DNA from: JAUWVG01 sp964633715
GTDB taxonomy: Bacteria > Acidobacteriota > Aminicenantia > Aminicenantales > Aminicenantaceae
Direction of reading: 5' to 3'
DNA length: 64,000 nt
NCBI GenBank assembly: GCA_964633715.1
Contig: CAZWHQ010000021.1
Coordinates: 6,452-70,451 of the forward strand
The position numbers were made by a program, and so were the translations under genes. This document shows, piece by piece, positions 35,278 through 43,955 of this stretch. The notes beneath the pieces are model-generated. The model worked only from the letters and a program-made list of their open reading frames with translations, searched no databases and had not been told where the DNA came from. The number at the start of each line of letters is the position of its first letter. Position 1 is the first letter of the stretch.

Positions 35278-37430
35278 GCTGGAATCTTTATCGTGAATTT
35301 CGCTCCATGAGGTTCAAGGCTGCTGAAATCAATGGATCCGTTATGTTCGACGATGACCTGGTTGACGATAGCCAAGCCAAGGCCTGTTCCTTTCTTTTTT
35401 GTTGAGTAATCTGGAAGAAAGATCTTGCCCTTGTCCTCAACGGCGATTCCTGGTCCTTGGTCTGATATCTCGATTGTCAATTTTTTCTTATCTTTGTCAT
35501 AAAAAGTTTTGATAGTGATCGTGCCCTTTTGCTCCATAGCATCGATGGCATTGTCGAAAATGTTCATGAATACACGTTTCATCTGATCGGGATCCACCTG
35601 TAATAATGGGGGAACTTCTGAGGATAATCTGGTTTTAAATTTGATATCATTGAAAATGCCCAGATAGGGAGAGATAGATTGTTCGATGATCTCATGGATA
35701 TCGGCAGATTCTAAACGAATATTCGGCAGTCGGGCGAAGTTGGAAAATTCATCCACAAGAGCTTTTATAGTTCTGGCCTCCTGGACAATCGTTCCAGCCC
35801 CTTCTTGGATAATTTCGTTGTTATTCTTTCCATCCTTTTTCAGGTTTTTGATGATCCTTTCAGCAGAAAGCTGAATGGGAGTTAGAGGATTCTTTATTTC
35901 ATGGGCTACCCGCTGTGCGACCTCTTTCCACGCGGCAATTTTTTGTGCTTTGATGAGCTGAGTCAAGTTGTCCAGAACCACGATCATTCCGGACAATTCA
36001 TCGTTTGCCTGTCTCAGTGCGGACACAGTAAGGGCCAGCATAATGTTTTGGCTGTCGGTTTGTATGTTGATTTCCTTATCTCTCACCTTGAAGTCGTTGT
36101 TCACTCCGCGCTGAATGGATTTTGTGATGTCTTTATATTTTGAGTCCTTGAGGACATCGGTGACTTTTTGCCCGATGAGGTCCCGGTTTTGGAGGAGCAG
36201 CATTTCCTGAGCTGAGGGATTGATGGTTGTGATTGTTCCCTTGGCATCCAGCGTGATCACACCGGTGGTGATGTTGTCCAGGATCGTCTCGATGTATTTT
36301 TTCCCTTCGGCAAGCTCTGTTGTTTTTTGTGCAATATTTTTTTGACTCCCTTTGAGATCGGCGATCATCTGGTTGAATGAATCGATGAGGGTTCCCAATT
36401 CGTCTGAAGCCGGATCCTCCACATGGGCCTCCAGGTTTCCTCTAGAGACCTCTTTTGTGGCCTGCGCAAGTTTTTCGATGGGGACAGTTATTCCTTTGGC
36501 CAAGTACATTCCGATCCAGCTGGCGGCAAATATTATAAGGAGAGTGACAAGTGCCAGCAGCAGTAGATAGGATGTCTTTACGGGATTTCTTTGAATTCTG
36601 AGCTGTCGGTACCGTTCGACATCGGAGAAGATATTGTTGATCCTCTGGGCATAATTCTGCGGGAGAAATTTCCCTGCTACAACGAGTATGTTGCCTATTT
36701 CAGGAATATTGAAAGAAATCCCACGCCGAATCAACTCTCCTGTGCCCATGGAGAGAATTTCTTCTAAATCTTCTCCAAGATGAGCTCTTTTAATCATGTT
36801 GGTTTTGAGATCCTGGTAATACTGAAAAGGCAGATCGGGATTCAGATAAGAGAAAAGTTCTTCGTCATCCTTATAGATTCCGATCTCGTCCAACTTGTAT
36901 TCCGTCAGCTTATTCCGGACAAAGGACATCAAAGGAAGGCGTCTTTCCAAGTTGATGAGATTTTGTTCTTGTATGGCATTCACCAGCTGTTGGGCATAGT
37001 GGAAAGTGATCTCCTTGCTGTTCAGATAGAATCCATCGGCAAGGTTCTGTGTGTCGTCCATAATCTGAGCGATAGGTGTCTGGAACCATCCTTCAATGTT
37101 GCGGCTGATGATATCGCTCGCAAAAAAGAACAGAAGCATGGTGGGAATAAAAGACAGCGAGATAAAAAAGATGAAAAGACGGGTTTTAAAATGAGCGCCG
37201 GCCACTTTCCTTTTTCGCTCGAGGAATAGTTTGATCAGATTTCTTCCCAGAACAAATGAGAGGATAAGAAAAAGCAGAATGAATATGATTTCCATAGAGA
37301 GGAGAAGTATTCGTGCAACTGAGAATTCTTGGGTTCGGCGAATAAAAAACTGGTTAATAAGGAAAAGGATGACCAGAAGGATGATGATGGCACCGATAAT
37401 ACGAGATCCTTTTTTTCTAGAAACTTCCAT
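35274..37430 (-). CDS. NtrY-like membrane sensor histidine kinase
   Basis: 718 residues. Membrane helices near residues 10-30, 40-60 and 85-105 precede an extracytoplasmic domain of about 180 residues. A further helix (about 288-310) is followed by HAMP, a PAS domain (about 375-480), the HisKA H-box VAHEIKNPLTPIQL and an ATPase domain (GPGIAVEDKGKIF, KGTGLGLAIV). The plan matches NtrY, the partner of NtrX. It lies after rodZ with a 14-base gap and overlaps the regulator gene. Confidence 0.93.
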   Translation of the reverse strand: MEVSRKKGSRIIGAIIILLVILFLINQFFIRRTQEFSVARILLLSMEIIFILLFLILSFVLGRNLIKLFLERKRKVAGAHFKTRLFIFFISLSFIPTMLLFFFASDIISRNIEGWFQTPIAQIMDDTQNLADGFYLNSKEITFHYAQQLVNAIQEQNLINLERRLPLMSFVRNKLTEYKLDEIGIYKDDEELFSYLNPDLPFQYYQDLKTNMIKRAHLGEDLEEILSMGTGELIRRGISFNIPEIGNILVVAGKFLPQNYAQRINNIFSDVERYRQLRIQRNPVKTSYLLLLALVTLLIIFAASWIGMYLAKGITVPIEKLAQATKEVSRGNLEAHVEDPASDELGTLIDSFNQMIADLKGSQKNIAQKTTELAEGKKYIETILDNITTGVITLDAKGTITTINPSAQEMLLLQNRDLIGQKVTDVLKDSKYKDITKSIQRGVNNDFKVRDKEINIQTDSQNIMLALTVSALRQANDELSGMIVVLDNLTQLIKAQKIAAWKEVAQRVAHEIKNPLTPIQLSAERIIKNLKKDGKNNNEIIQEGAGTIVQEARTIKALVDEFSNFARLPNIRLESADIHEIIEQSISPYLGIFNDIKFKTRLSSEVPPLLQVDPDQMKRVFMNIFDNAIDAMEQKGTITIKTFYDKDKKKLTIEISDQGPGIAVEDKGKIFLPDYSTKKKGTGLGLAIVNQVIVEHNGSIDFSSLEPHGAKFTIKIPA

Positions 37431-37444
37431 TGTATTTGTTTGGC

Positions 37445-38215
37445 TCAGATGGAAACATTCTCTTCTTCTTGTTTGATGTATGTTTCCATATTTTCGAATG
37501 TGATCCTGATATTTCTTACTACGTCTCCAGGATCTCCGAAGGGTATGCCTGTTTTGTTATTAAGAGTGAAGGAAAAGCCTCCCGCATTTCCTGTGTGAAT
37601 GAGCAGATCTTCTTTGGCGGTAACGTGAACTTTTTCTCCTTCGAGTTTAAGGCCGTCGACAACCAGCTCTCCATCCGCATAGATTTGAATCCAAGTCTCC
37701 ATCTCAAACAAGAAATCGATAACCAGCTCTTTTTCTTCTTCAAGTATTTGAGTTTCTGAAGAAGGGATGGGAGTTGTTTCTTGAACTGTTTGTTTTGATG
37801 GAGTTTCCCCAGCTTGCTGTTCCTGCGGTTTTTGGTAGAAAAAGATATACCAGATGAGCGTAAGGACAGCCATAAGAACAAAAAATAACGAAATGGAGAA
37901 AAGGATTCTCTTTGTTTTTATAGGGAGCCTGTACTGAGTCTTTTGAGATTCCTCTTCTTGTTCTTCCTTTTCCTGTTCCCGAAGCTGTTCAGATTCGTAG
38001 TAGCTGTTGAGGATAGTGTTTTCATCCAGTCCTATATATTTTGCAAAAGAACGGATGATTCCTTTGATGAAAAAAGTACCTGGAAGATTGTCTAGTCGAT
38101 CATCTTCCAGGTCTCTCAAATACCGGATGTTTATTTTGGTGGCATCTGAGATCTCCTGCAGAGAAATTCCCCTGAGTTCTCGTTCTCTCTTGAGTTCCAT
38201 TCCTATAGGCGCCAT
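37445..38215 (-). CDS. rodZ: RodZ-like protein: helix-turn-helix, membrane helix, DUF4115 domain
   Basis: 256 residues. The N-terminal HTH begins LKRERELRGISLQEISDATKI. An acidic linker and a single membrane helix (about 110-132, FSISLFFVLMAVLTLIWYIFF region) follow, then an extracytoplasmic beta domain of the DUF4115 kind (WIQIYADGELVVDG). RodZ links MreB filaments to the membrane and sets rod shape. It follows ftsX after 65 bases, so cell division and shape genes share a run. No mreB is present here. Confidence 0.85.
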   Translation of the reverse strand: MAPIGMELKRERELRGISLQEISDATKINIRYLRDLEDDRLDNLPGTFFIKGIIRSFAKYIGLDENTILNSYYESEQLREQEKEEQEEESQKTQYRLPIKTKRILFSISLFFVLMAVLTLIWYIFFYQKPQEQQAGETPSKQTVQETTPIPSSETQILEEEKELVIDFLFEMETWIQIYADGELVVDGLKLEGEKVHVTAKEDLLIHTGNAGGFSFTLNNKTGIPFGDPGDVVRNIRITFENMETYIKQEEENVSI

Positions 38216-38280
38216 TTTTTCTGATTTTAGATTAAGAATATCTAAGTGTCAACCTGATGTTCACCATATTAAGAGAACCC

Positions 38281-39153
38281 TCAAACTTTCAGAAAACGGG
38301 AGAGTGAACTCATACTCCCAAAAAATCCGATGAGAGCACAGGCCATAACAAGAAAAACACTTTGGGCCAGCGACAAGAATCGGAAACTGATCAGATCATT
38401 CAGAACCCCCAGTGACGAACCGAGGTAAACTGGAAAAATTTCTATGAGAACAAAGAGAAGCAATAAAGAGAGAGCCCCTCCCAAAACTCCCAGGATTGTC
38501 CCTTCCATAAGGAAAGGTATCCGGATAAACATATTGGTCGCTCCGGAAAGTCGCAGTATCTCGATCTCATCTTTCCTTGAAAATACATTCAGTTTGATAA
38601 TATTCGAGATGATGAAAAATGAAGCCAGCACAAGAATGCCTCCCAGAAAATATCCCACTGCTCTGGCCAGTCGGCTGAGAGAATACATCCGTTCAATCCA
38701 TTCTTGATTGAACTGCACGTCACTGACTTGTTCGGTGCTGCGGATCTCCTCGATAAAGACAAAGATGTCTTCTGGAGATAGATCTTCTTCCTTGAATATG
38801 ACTTCGAAAGAAGGGGGGAAAGGATTTTTGTCTAAGTTTTCTATAATATCTTGAAGGTCGGGGAATTTTCCCTGGAATTTTTCGAGTGCGTCAGACTCAC
38901 TGACAAGCTGAACCTCAGAGACCAGAGGGCTGTTCTGAAGCCTGTCTCTGACAGCGGATTTCTCACTATCACTCAAATCATTTTCAAGAAAAAATACGGC
39001 CGTCAAGTTCTGGGAAAGTTCCTGTGCGGTGTGCTGAAGGTTGTTCGACAAAGATAAAAAAATTCCGAGTGTTAAAAATGATAGACAAATGATTGTGATG
39101 GAAAAAAAGTTTCTGGCACGAAACTGCCACAGGTTGTTGCGGACTTCTTTCAA
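38281..39153 (-). CDS. ftsX: cell division protein FtsX
   Basis: 290 residues with four membrane helices and a large extracytoplasmic loop between the first and second (about 45-165), as in FtsX. FtsX with FtsE forms an ABC-type complex that activates peptidoglycan hydrolases at the septum. The start MKEVRNNLWQFRARNFFS is typical. It lies 23 bases downstream of ftsE on the same strand. No partner hydrolase gene is next to it. Confidence 0.93.
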   Translation of the reverse strand: MKEVRNNLWQFRARNFFSITIICLSFLTLGIFLSLSNNLQHTAQELSQNLTAVFFLENDLSDSEKSAVRDRLQNSPLVSEVQLVSESDALEKFQGKFPDLQDIIENLDKNPFPPSFEVIFKEEDLSPEDIFVFIEEIRSTEQVSDVQFNQEWIERMYSLSRLARAVGYFLGGILVLASFFIISNIIKLNVFSRKDEIEILRLSGATNMFIRIPFLMEGTILGVLGGALSLLLLFVLIEIFPVYLGSSLGVLNDLISFRFLSLAQSVFLVMACALIGFFGSMSSLSRFLKV

Positions 39154-39176
39154 GAAGTAATTCAGTATCTGAAAAA

Positions 39177-39842
39177 TTATAATTCTTCCTTTCTGAGTAG
39201 TTTTCCTTTGTAGAGGAACAGGATTTTTTTTCCAAAATTTCTGATCAACTCCCGATCATGTGTACATATAATAACTGTTGACCCCCCCTCATTGACGGCT
39301 TTAAATAAACTCATGATTTCGACGGCTAGCTCAGTATCAAGATTTCCAGTTGGCTCATCCGCAAGAATAATTTGTGGATTGTTGACAATGGCTCTGGCTA
39401 TAGCCACTCTCTGCTGTTCCCCATAGGAGAGCTGAGGAGGAAAAGCCCACATTTTGTGGTGAAGATTCACCATGCGCAGTGCATTCAGAACCTTTCTTCT
39501 CTGCTCTTTTTGGGGAATCCCAAGTATCTGAAGAACAACAGCGACATTATCGAAAACTTTTTTGTGAAAAAGTAGACGAAAATTTTGGAACACAATGCCC
39601 ATGCTTCTTCTGAGCTGATATATTTTGTGATCAGGAATCTTAAGGATGTTTCTCCCATTGATTACGATCTGGCCTTGTGTAGGGTAAATTTCTCGAAAAA
39701 TGATTTGAAGAAGAGTTGTCTTTCCGGCTCCACTAGGTCCAGTCACAAACCAGAAGTCACCTTTTTCAATATGGAGAGTGATATCATCGAGAGCCCAATT
39801 GGGTTTTTGGTACTGTTTAGATATCCCATACAGCTCAATCAT
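39177..39842 (-). CDS. ftsE: cell division ATP-binding protein FtsE
   Basis: 221 residues, ABC ATPase of the FtsEX complex. Walker A is GPSGAGKTTLLQ, the signature is LSYGEQQRVAIARA, Walker B is IILADEPTGNLD and the switch His is in CTHDRE. The N-terminus MIELYGISKQYQKPNWALDD is characteristic of FtsE. It heads the long - strand run; the region just upstream holds the structured element at 39931-40070. Confidence 0.95.
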   Translation of the reverse strand: MIELYGISKQYQKPNWALDDITLHIEKGDFWFVTGPSGAGKTTLLQIIFREIYPTQGQIVINGRNILKIPDHKIYQLRRSMGIVFQNFRLLFHKKVFDNVAVVLQILGIPQKEQRRKVLNALRMVNLHHKMWAFPPQLSYGEQQRVAIARAIVNNPQIILADEPTGNLDTELAVEIMSLFKAVNEGGSTVIICTHDRELIRNFGKKILFLYKGKLLRKEEL

Positions 39843-39930
39843 CTTGTTGGCTTCACACTATTCTGAAGTCTAAAATAATTTTCTTCACCCGGTATATTAT
39901 CATTTTCCTCTTTATTTTTCTTCTTCTTAG

Positions 39931-40070
39931 TTCCGGCCTGCTTAATTCTGTGTTGTAGAAGGAATGGACGTCGCAGACATATCTCTGCCCGCAACGACAG
40001 ATGGAGTGAGGACGGAGATGTGCTGCGTAAGGGTTCCATCCCTATTATTAGAATTATTGAGCAGGCCGAA
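39931..40070 (+). repeat. structured intergenic element, family 2 (copy 1)
   Basis: A 140-base element closed by imperfect inverted ends (39931-39949 with 40050-40070). Inside are ATGGACGTCG (39964-39973), 8 variable bases, and TCTCTGCCCG (39982-39991). The same two blocks at the same spacing occur on the - strand inside the element at 58672-58778. A further pairing is possible between ATGGA near 39964 and TCCAT near 40035. It lies between ftsE and a small membrane protein gene. Closing arms of the two copies differ in sequence but both pair. Confidence 0.6.
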
Positions 40071-40084
40071 ATGAGGAGAAAGTT

Positions 40085-40258
40085 TTAGACGAAGAGGTAC
40101 ATGAACCAGCCAAACGCGAGGGCCCCCACAACCATGATGAGGAAAAGAGAGAGCGCGTAGCGGATTTGTGATTTTTTCTCGTTTCTTCGAATCAGGGCTA
40201 AAACAGAGGAGACAAAAGCTGAGTAAATGACCATTGAAATCAAAAGGCTCGTAAACAT
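40085..40258 (-). CDS. 57-residue protein with two membrane helices
   Basis: A small open frame starting MFTSLLISMVIYSAFVSS, with a first helix, a basic loop (LIRRNEKKSQIRYA) and a second helix (LFLIMVVGALAFGWFMYLF). The positive loop between two helices predicts a hairpin with both ends outside. Its ATG overlaps the TGA of the upstream gene by one base (TGATG), strong evidence of translational coupling and of a real gene. The sequence is not recognised. It is probably a partner of the DUF6677-like membrane protein. Confidence 0.75.
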   Translation of the reverse strand: MFTSLLISMVIYSAFVSSVLALIRRNEKKSQIRYALSLFLIMVVGALAFGWFMYLFV

Positions 40259-40626
40259 CAGTTCTTTTTCCCCGCCGCGATATCATAGGCATCTAGAGCG
40301 ACAAGATAGTTTAGAAGGCCGGCTCCAGCAATATAAGCTGTGCCGAATTCAAATGAGATGCTTCTCAAATTGCCTAGTCCAAAAGAAAAAATTTTCGTCA
40401 AAAGAAAAAGGATTCCTGTCCCAATATCCGAGAAAAAGGCCAGGATTGTCAGAGGATTTTCTGTCTGGAAGGAATAGACTCGACCGCCCATAAATAGGCC
40501 TAATGCGGACATGGATAAAATGGCCACAAAGAAGAAGAGAGCTCTTTTGAACTTCTTCAAGGCGGCATGTCCCAGGCCGGGAATAAACCATCCCAAAATA
40601 AGATAGGCAATAGCTTTTGTATTCAT
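40258..40626 (-). CDS. small multi-spanning membrane protein (DUF6677-like)
   Basis: 122 residues with three or four hydrophobic segments. The N-terminus is MNTKAIAYLILGWFIPGLGH, the WxxPGLGH pattern seen in TM2-like and DUF6677 proteins. A frame extends 93 bases upstream into the structured element at 40683-40884, but the family-like N-terminus begins at ATG 40626. No strong Shine-Dalgarno sequence is seen. Function unknown. It is coupled to the 57-residue protein that follows. Confidence 0.75.
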   Translation of the reverse strand: MNTKAIAYLILGWFIPGLGHAALKKFKRALFFFVAILSMSALGLFMGGRVYSFQTENPLTILAFFSDIGTGILFLLTKIFSFGLGNLRSISFEFGTAYIAGAGLLNYLVALDAYDIAAGKKN

Positions 40627-40992
40627 TTTTGAAAACGCATGATAAAGTAAAATGCCCAAAAAAGCAAGAATACAACAGTCGCATTTCCATCTCCATGATT
40701 TGAAGAATAAGTTCTGCAAAGTGATTCGAAATCACGTTGCGTTTTCCCCAGCGAGGAAAACTCACTCGATCTCCGTTCCTCGCTCTCATCTCCCAAGAGG
40801 TAGATGAACCATGCCCGCTCGTCCTCCAAACGGATTTCTCCATCATCTTCCCAGAACTCATAATAAAATCATGGAGATGGAAATTCTTCCAAATATGTCT
40901 GTTTTGTTGCATGCGAAATGGGCTTTCATTATAATAAGGATTCGTTAACATTTAAATATTAATAATTTTTGGAATTCTATTGAGGAGTGAAA
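40627..40992. other. non-coding stretch between divergent genes
   Basis: 366 bases without a supported gene. Positions 40683-40884 form the family 1 structured element, described separately. The remaining 108 bases before the ferritin-like gene are A/T-rich and must hold its promoter; a convincing pair of -35 and -10 boxes is not obvious. A longer - strand frame crosses the region but its upstream part has no family resemblance. Confidence 0.6.
40683..40884 (-). repeat. structured intergenic element, family 1 (copy 2)
   Basis: A 202-base element closed by perfect 19-base inverted ends (40683-40701 with 40866-40884). A second 7-pair stem lies inside (40710-40716 with 40852-40858). The interior has a 6-pair hairpin at 40721-40735, an 8-pair stem (40751-40758 with 40776-40783) and a 6-pair stem (40786-40791 with 40802-40807). 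On the - strand it carries block 1 (40854-40813) and block 2 (40750-40733) shared with the element at 30250-30373. The interior between the blocks is unrelated to copy 1. Confidence 0.7.
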
Positions 40993-41445
40993 ATGGAATA
41001 TTCAAACTTTGAGGACATCATTCAATTTGCCATCCAAAGAGAAGAGGATGCCTGCAGAGCTTACGGTGAAATGAGTCAAAAAGCTGAAACACCAGGATTA
41101 AAAGAGCTGCTGCTCGAGCTTCAGACTGAAGAGGAAAAACACAAAGAACTTCTCCAAGGCATCACAAGCACTGATACAGGAAGCCTGGAAACACACAAAG
41201 TTATCGATTTGAAGATCAGTGATTTCCTAACAGAGGAACCGCCCTCACCCGATATGACCTTTCAGGATCTTCTTATTCTTGCCGCAAAAAAAGAGCAGGA
41301 AGCCGTAGACCTCTACACGAGCATGAAGGCGTCTGTAAACTCAGATGAGTTGAAAAAACTGTTTGACTTTTTAGTCGAACAAGAAAAAGAGCATAAGTTA
41401 AAATTGGAGATGGAATACGAAAAATATGTCCTCGATGAAGGATAG
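40993..41445 (+). CDS. ferritin-like (rubrerythrin-type) di-iron protein
   Basis: 150 residues forming a predicted four-helix bundle with repeated Glu and ExxH elements: EEDACRAY, EEEKHKELL, KEQEAVDLY and EQEKEHKLKL, the ligand set of a di-iron centre. GTG 40987 is also in frame, but GAGGAG at 40982-40987 points to ATG 40993. Rubredoxin and a flavoprotein reductase follow on the same strand, so the three likely form an electron-transfer chain reducing peroxide or oxygen. A paralogue is encoded at 58099-58587. Confidence 0.85.
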   Translation: MEYSNFEDIIQFAIQREEDACRAYGEMSQKAETPGLKELLLELQTEEEKHKELLQGITSTDTGSLETHKVIDLKISDFLTEEPPSPDMTFQDLLILAAKKEQEAVDLYTSMKASVNSDELKKLFDFLVEQEKEHKLKLEMEYEKYVLDEG

Positions 41446-41473
41446 AATCTATTAGAGTTATAAGGAGATAACA

Positions 41474-41632
41474 ATGGAAAAATGGGAATGCACAGCCTGT
41501 GGTTATGTCTATGATCCCGAAAAGGGAGATCCTGACAATGGGATAAATCCGGGAACGTCTTTTGAGGACCTTCCTGATGACTGGACATGCCCTCAATGCG
41601 GAGTGACTAAGGATTTTTTCCAGAAAATTTAA
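41474..41632 (+). CDS. rubredoxin
   Basis: 52 residues with the four iron-binding cysteines in two CxxC motifs, ECTACGYVYDP and TCPQCGVTKD, plus the typical DLPDDW segment. A strong AAGGAG ribosome-binding site precedes ATG 41474. It carries single electrons, probably between the flavoprotein reductase encoded next and the ferritin-like protein encoded just before. Too short for many gene finders but unmistakable. Confidence 0.97.
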   Translation: MEKWECTACGYVYDPEKGDPDNGINPGTSFEDLPDDWTCPQCGVTKDFFQKI

Positions 41633-41659
41633 ACAGTCCGTCGGCTAAAACAGAAATAT

Positions 41660-42859
41660 ATGCGAATCATCACAGTGGGAAATGGTCTGGCCGGAACCAT
41701 TTTTTCTAAAACTGCTCATGGCCTCGATCCGGATTTAGACATCCAAATATATACGGATGAAAACTACCGGTACTATCCCCGTCCAAACCTCATCGAATTT
41801 TTAGCGGGGAACTTATCCTATGAGCGCCTCTTTGCATTTCCGGAAGAGTGGTACAGCTCTCAAAATATCCACCTTTCTCTCGGACAGTTTGTAGAAAAAA
41901 TCAATCCCGCGTCCAAGGAAGTCGAATTAAAAGGAGGAAGACGAGAAAAATATGATGTTCTTCTCCTAGCAAACGGAGCGCATTCTTTTCAACCGCCAGT
42001 TAATGGGATCGACAAAAAAGGAGTGTTTACACTGAGGACTCTGGATGATGGGCTGGATATCCTGGCCTATGTCAAAGAACGCCGCAAAGTGGCTGTTGTG
42101 GGTGGAGGACTTCTGGGACTAGAAATTGCTCGTGCGCTTTTAACAAGTGGATTGGAGGTTGACGTTATTGAATTCTTTCCACGGCTGCTGCCAAGGCAGC
42201 TGGATTCTCAGGGAGCAGAGGTTTTAAAAAATGAGATAGAAAAGATGGGTATAAAGGTTTTTTTGGGAAAAGCCACACAGGAGATCTTAGGAGATAAGGA
42301 GATTAAAGGATTACGATTTAAAGGAGGGGAAAGTCTCGAAACCGAAGCCGCCGTTTTTGCAGCGGGTGTGCGTCCTAATATACAGCTGGCTGCAGCCGCT
42401 GGTTTGGAAGTGGACAGAGGCATTGTCGTTAATGAGTATCTTCAAACAAGCCATGAAGGAATTTTTGCCGCAGGAGATGGCGTTCAGTTTAAGGGTCAGG
42501 TACCGGGAATTATCTCTGCTGCGTTTAATCAGGCCAGAACCGCTGCCTCAAATGTTTTGGCTATCAAACAAAGTTATTTTGGAACGATTCCGTCCAATAC
42601 TTTAAAAGTTGCGGGAGTCGATGTGACATCCATCGGTTCCGTCAATCCAGAAGAGGCTGTCGAGGAGTACAGGTTTGAGGATAAAGATGCAGGTGTGTAT
42701 AAAAAAATTGTTGTCCAGCAGGGGGAAATCATTGGAGCGATCTGGATAGGAACGAAAAAAGGTGTAAAGGAAATCAATCAGGTGATTTCCCAAAAAATGA
42801 ATATCGAGACATTCAAAACATCCATTCTTAAAAAGGATTTTGACTTCTCAGTCTTATGA
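41660..42859 (+). CDS. FAD/NAD(P)-dependent oxidoreductase, probable rubredoxin reductase
   Basis: 399 residues. The FAD-binding motif is at the very start (VGNGLAGTIFS), a second Rossmann motif binds NAD(P)H (VAVVGGGLLGLEIARAL, about residue 148) and GIFAAGDGVQ near residue 270 closes the FAD site. No redox-active CxxC pair is seen, which fits rubredoxin or NADH oxidase-type reductases rather than thioredoxin reductases. The adjacent rubredoxin gene (28 bases upstream) suggests that it is the acceptor. The outer-membrane protein gene overlaps its stop by 4 bases. Confidence 0.88.
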   Translation: MRIITVGNGLAGTIFSKTAHGLDPDLDIQIYTDENYRYYPRPNLIEFLAGNLSYERLFAFPEEWYSSQNIHLSLGQFVEKINPASKEVELKGGRREKYDVLLLANGAHSFQPPVNGIDKKGVFTLRTLDDGLDILAYVKERRKVAVVGGGLLGLEIARALLTSGLEVDVIEFFPRLLPRQLDSQGAEVLKNEIEKMGIKVFLGKATQEILGDKEIKGLRFKGGESLETEAAVFAAGVRPNIQLAAAAGLEVDRGIVVNEYLQTSHEGIFAAGDGVQFKGQVPGIISAAFNQARTAASNVLAIKQSYFGTIPSNTLKVAGVDVTSIGSVNPEEAVEEYRFEDKDAGVYKKIVVQQGEIIGAIWIGTKKGVKEINQVISQKMNIETFKTSILKKDFDFSVL

Positions 42860-43860
42860 ATAAAAGAGTCATTTTTGTTGTCTTTTTTCTTTTTGCGGCT
42901 TTCCAGATTACCAGGGGTGAAACGAACGGCTACCTTTCTTTTGATTATTCAAAAAAATTGAGGAATGCAGAAAAAAAAACCGATTCTTTTCAGAATATTC
43001 AGCTTGGGTTTATTCTTTCCGGCAGCCCCTCTCCCGGTATCGGGTATTTGGCAGAACTGCGTTTTGGTGATGGAAAAGTCGAACCCGAACAAGCTTGGAT
43101 CAGGTTCTTCTCCTCTGAATCTTTCAGATTGAAGTTAGGTCTTTATCTTATACCATTTGGAAAATACAATGTGTTTGGCCGGCCGCATGAAACCTTTTTG
43201 GTTCAAATCCCTTTAAATATTTCCCATTCATTTCCCTTAAGATGGAGAGATATCGGCATTCTTATTGAAGGTCGGATCGGTAGTTTGTTGTATGAGGTTT
43301 TTGCGGGCAATGGTCTTTCGGAAGGGGAGAGTTTGAGTGAGGGACAGCAGTTTCTTGACAACAATAAGAACAAGGGTTTCGGGGGGCGATTAAGTTGGTT
43401 TATTAGTCAAAACTTTGAGGTGGCCTATTCGTATTACAGAGGCAAAGTCGATACAGACAACCAGAGAAACACCGTTCTTCAATGTGTTGACATGACCTGG
43501 AGCACGGAAGATTTTAAGGTGTTGGGAGAATACACTTGGCGGGACATAGAGAATCCCAGTGGATATTCCAAAGGGCACATCGATGGATATTTTATCCAGG
43601 CCTCTTTGCCTCTTCAAAAAATCCATCCTGTTGTCTCCTATCAGAAGCTCAACTACTCGGATACCTTTCATGGCAGGGGATTTGTCAGCCCCCTGACTCC
43701 GGGGGCTGGTATGCAACTCAATATGAACCGCTGGGCGTTTGGTTTTGTGTTTATGCCGTATCCAAATGTGCATATCAAACTCGAATATGATCTCAATAAG
43801 GATGAATCGATAGACCTGAAAAAGACCGCGCTCACCTTACAGGCTGCACTCAACTTTTGA
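42856..43860 (+). CDS. outer-membrane porin-like beta-barrel protein
   Basis: 334 residues with a signal peptide (MNKRVIFVVFFLFAAFQ, ending near TRG). The rest is made of alternating amphipathic strands with turns rich in Gly, Asn and Asp, and ends in a strand with C-terminal phenylalanine (LTLQAALNF), the usual barrel-insertion signal. It resembles phosphate-selective or general porins of anaerobic Gram-negatives; no substrate is evident. Its ATG overlaps the stop of the reductase gene by 4 bases, an unexpected coupling of a cytoplasmic flavoprotein and a porin. Confidence 0.8.
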   Translation: MNKRVIFVVFFLFAAFQITRGETNGYLSFDYSKKLRNAEKKTDSFQNIQLGFILSGSPSPGIGYLAELRFGDGKVEPEQAWIRFFSSESFRLKLGLYLIPFGKYNVFGRPHETFLVQIPLNISHSFPLRWRDIGILIEGRIGSLLYEVFAGNGLSEGESLSEGQQFLDNNKNKGFGGRLSWFISQNFEVAYSYYRGKVDTDNQRNTVLQCVDMTWSTEDFKVLGEYTWRDIENPSGYSKGHIDGYFIQASLPLQKIHPVVSYQKLNYSDTFHGRGFVSPLTPGAGMQLNMNRWAFGFVFMPYPNVHIKLEYDLNKDESIDLKKTALTLQAALNF

Positions 43861-43955
43861 CCTTGTTTCTGCATTTGACTTCTGATAGAATTCATTTTCC
43901 AATATCGGACGCTTTATTCTTTAATAAATATCTATCCTGAATATTGAGGAAAGAC

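Noticed and set aside
40349..40951. Long - strand frame across the 40683-40884 element
   Set aside because: It runs through a palindromic element and antisense to nothing conserved, and overlaps the DUF6677-like gene in another frame. No family resemblance.
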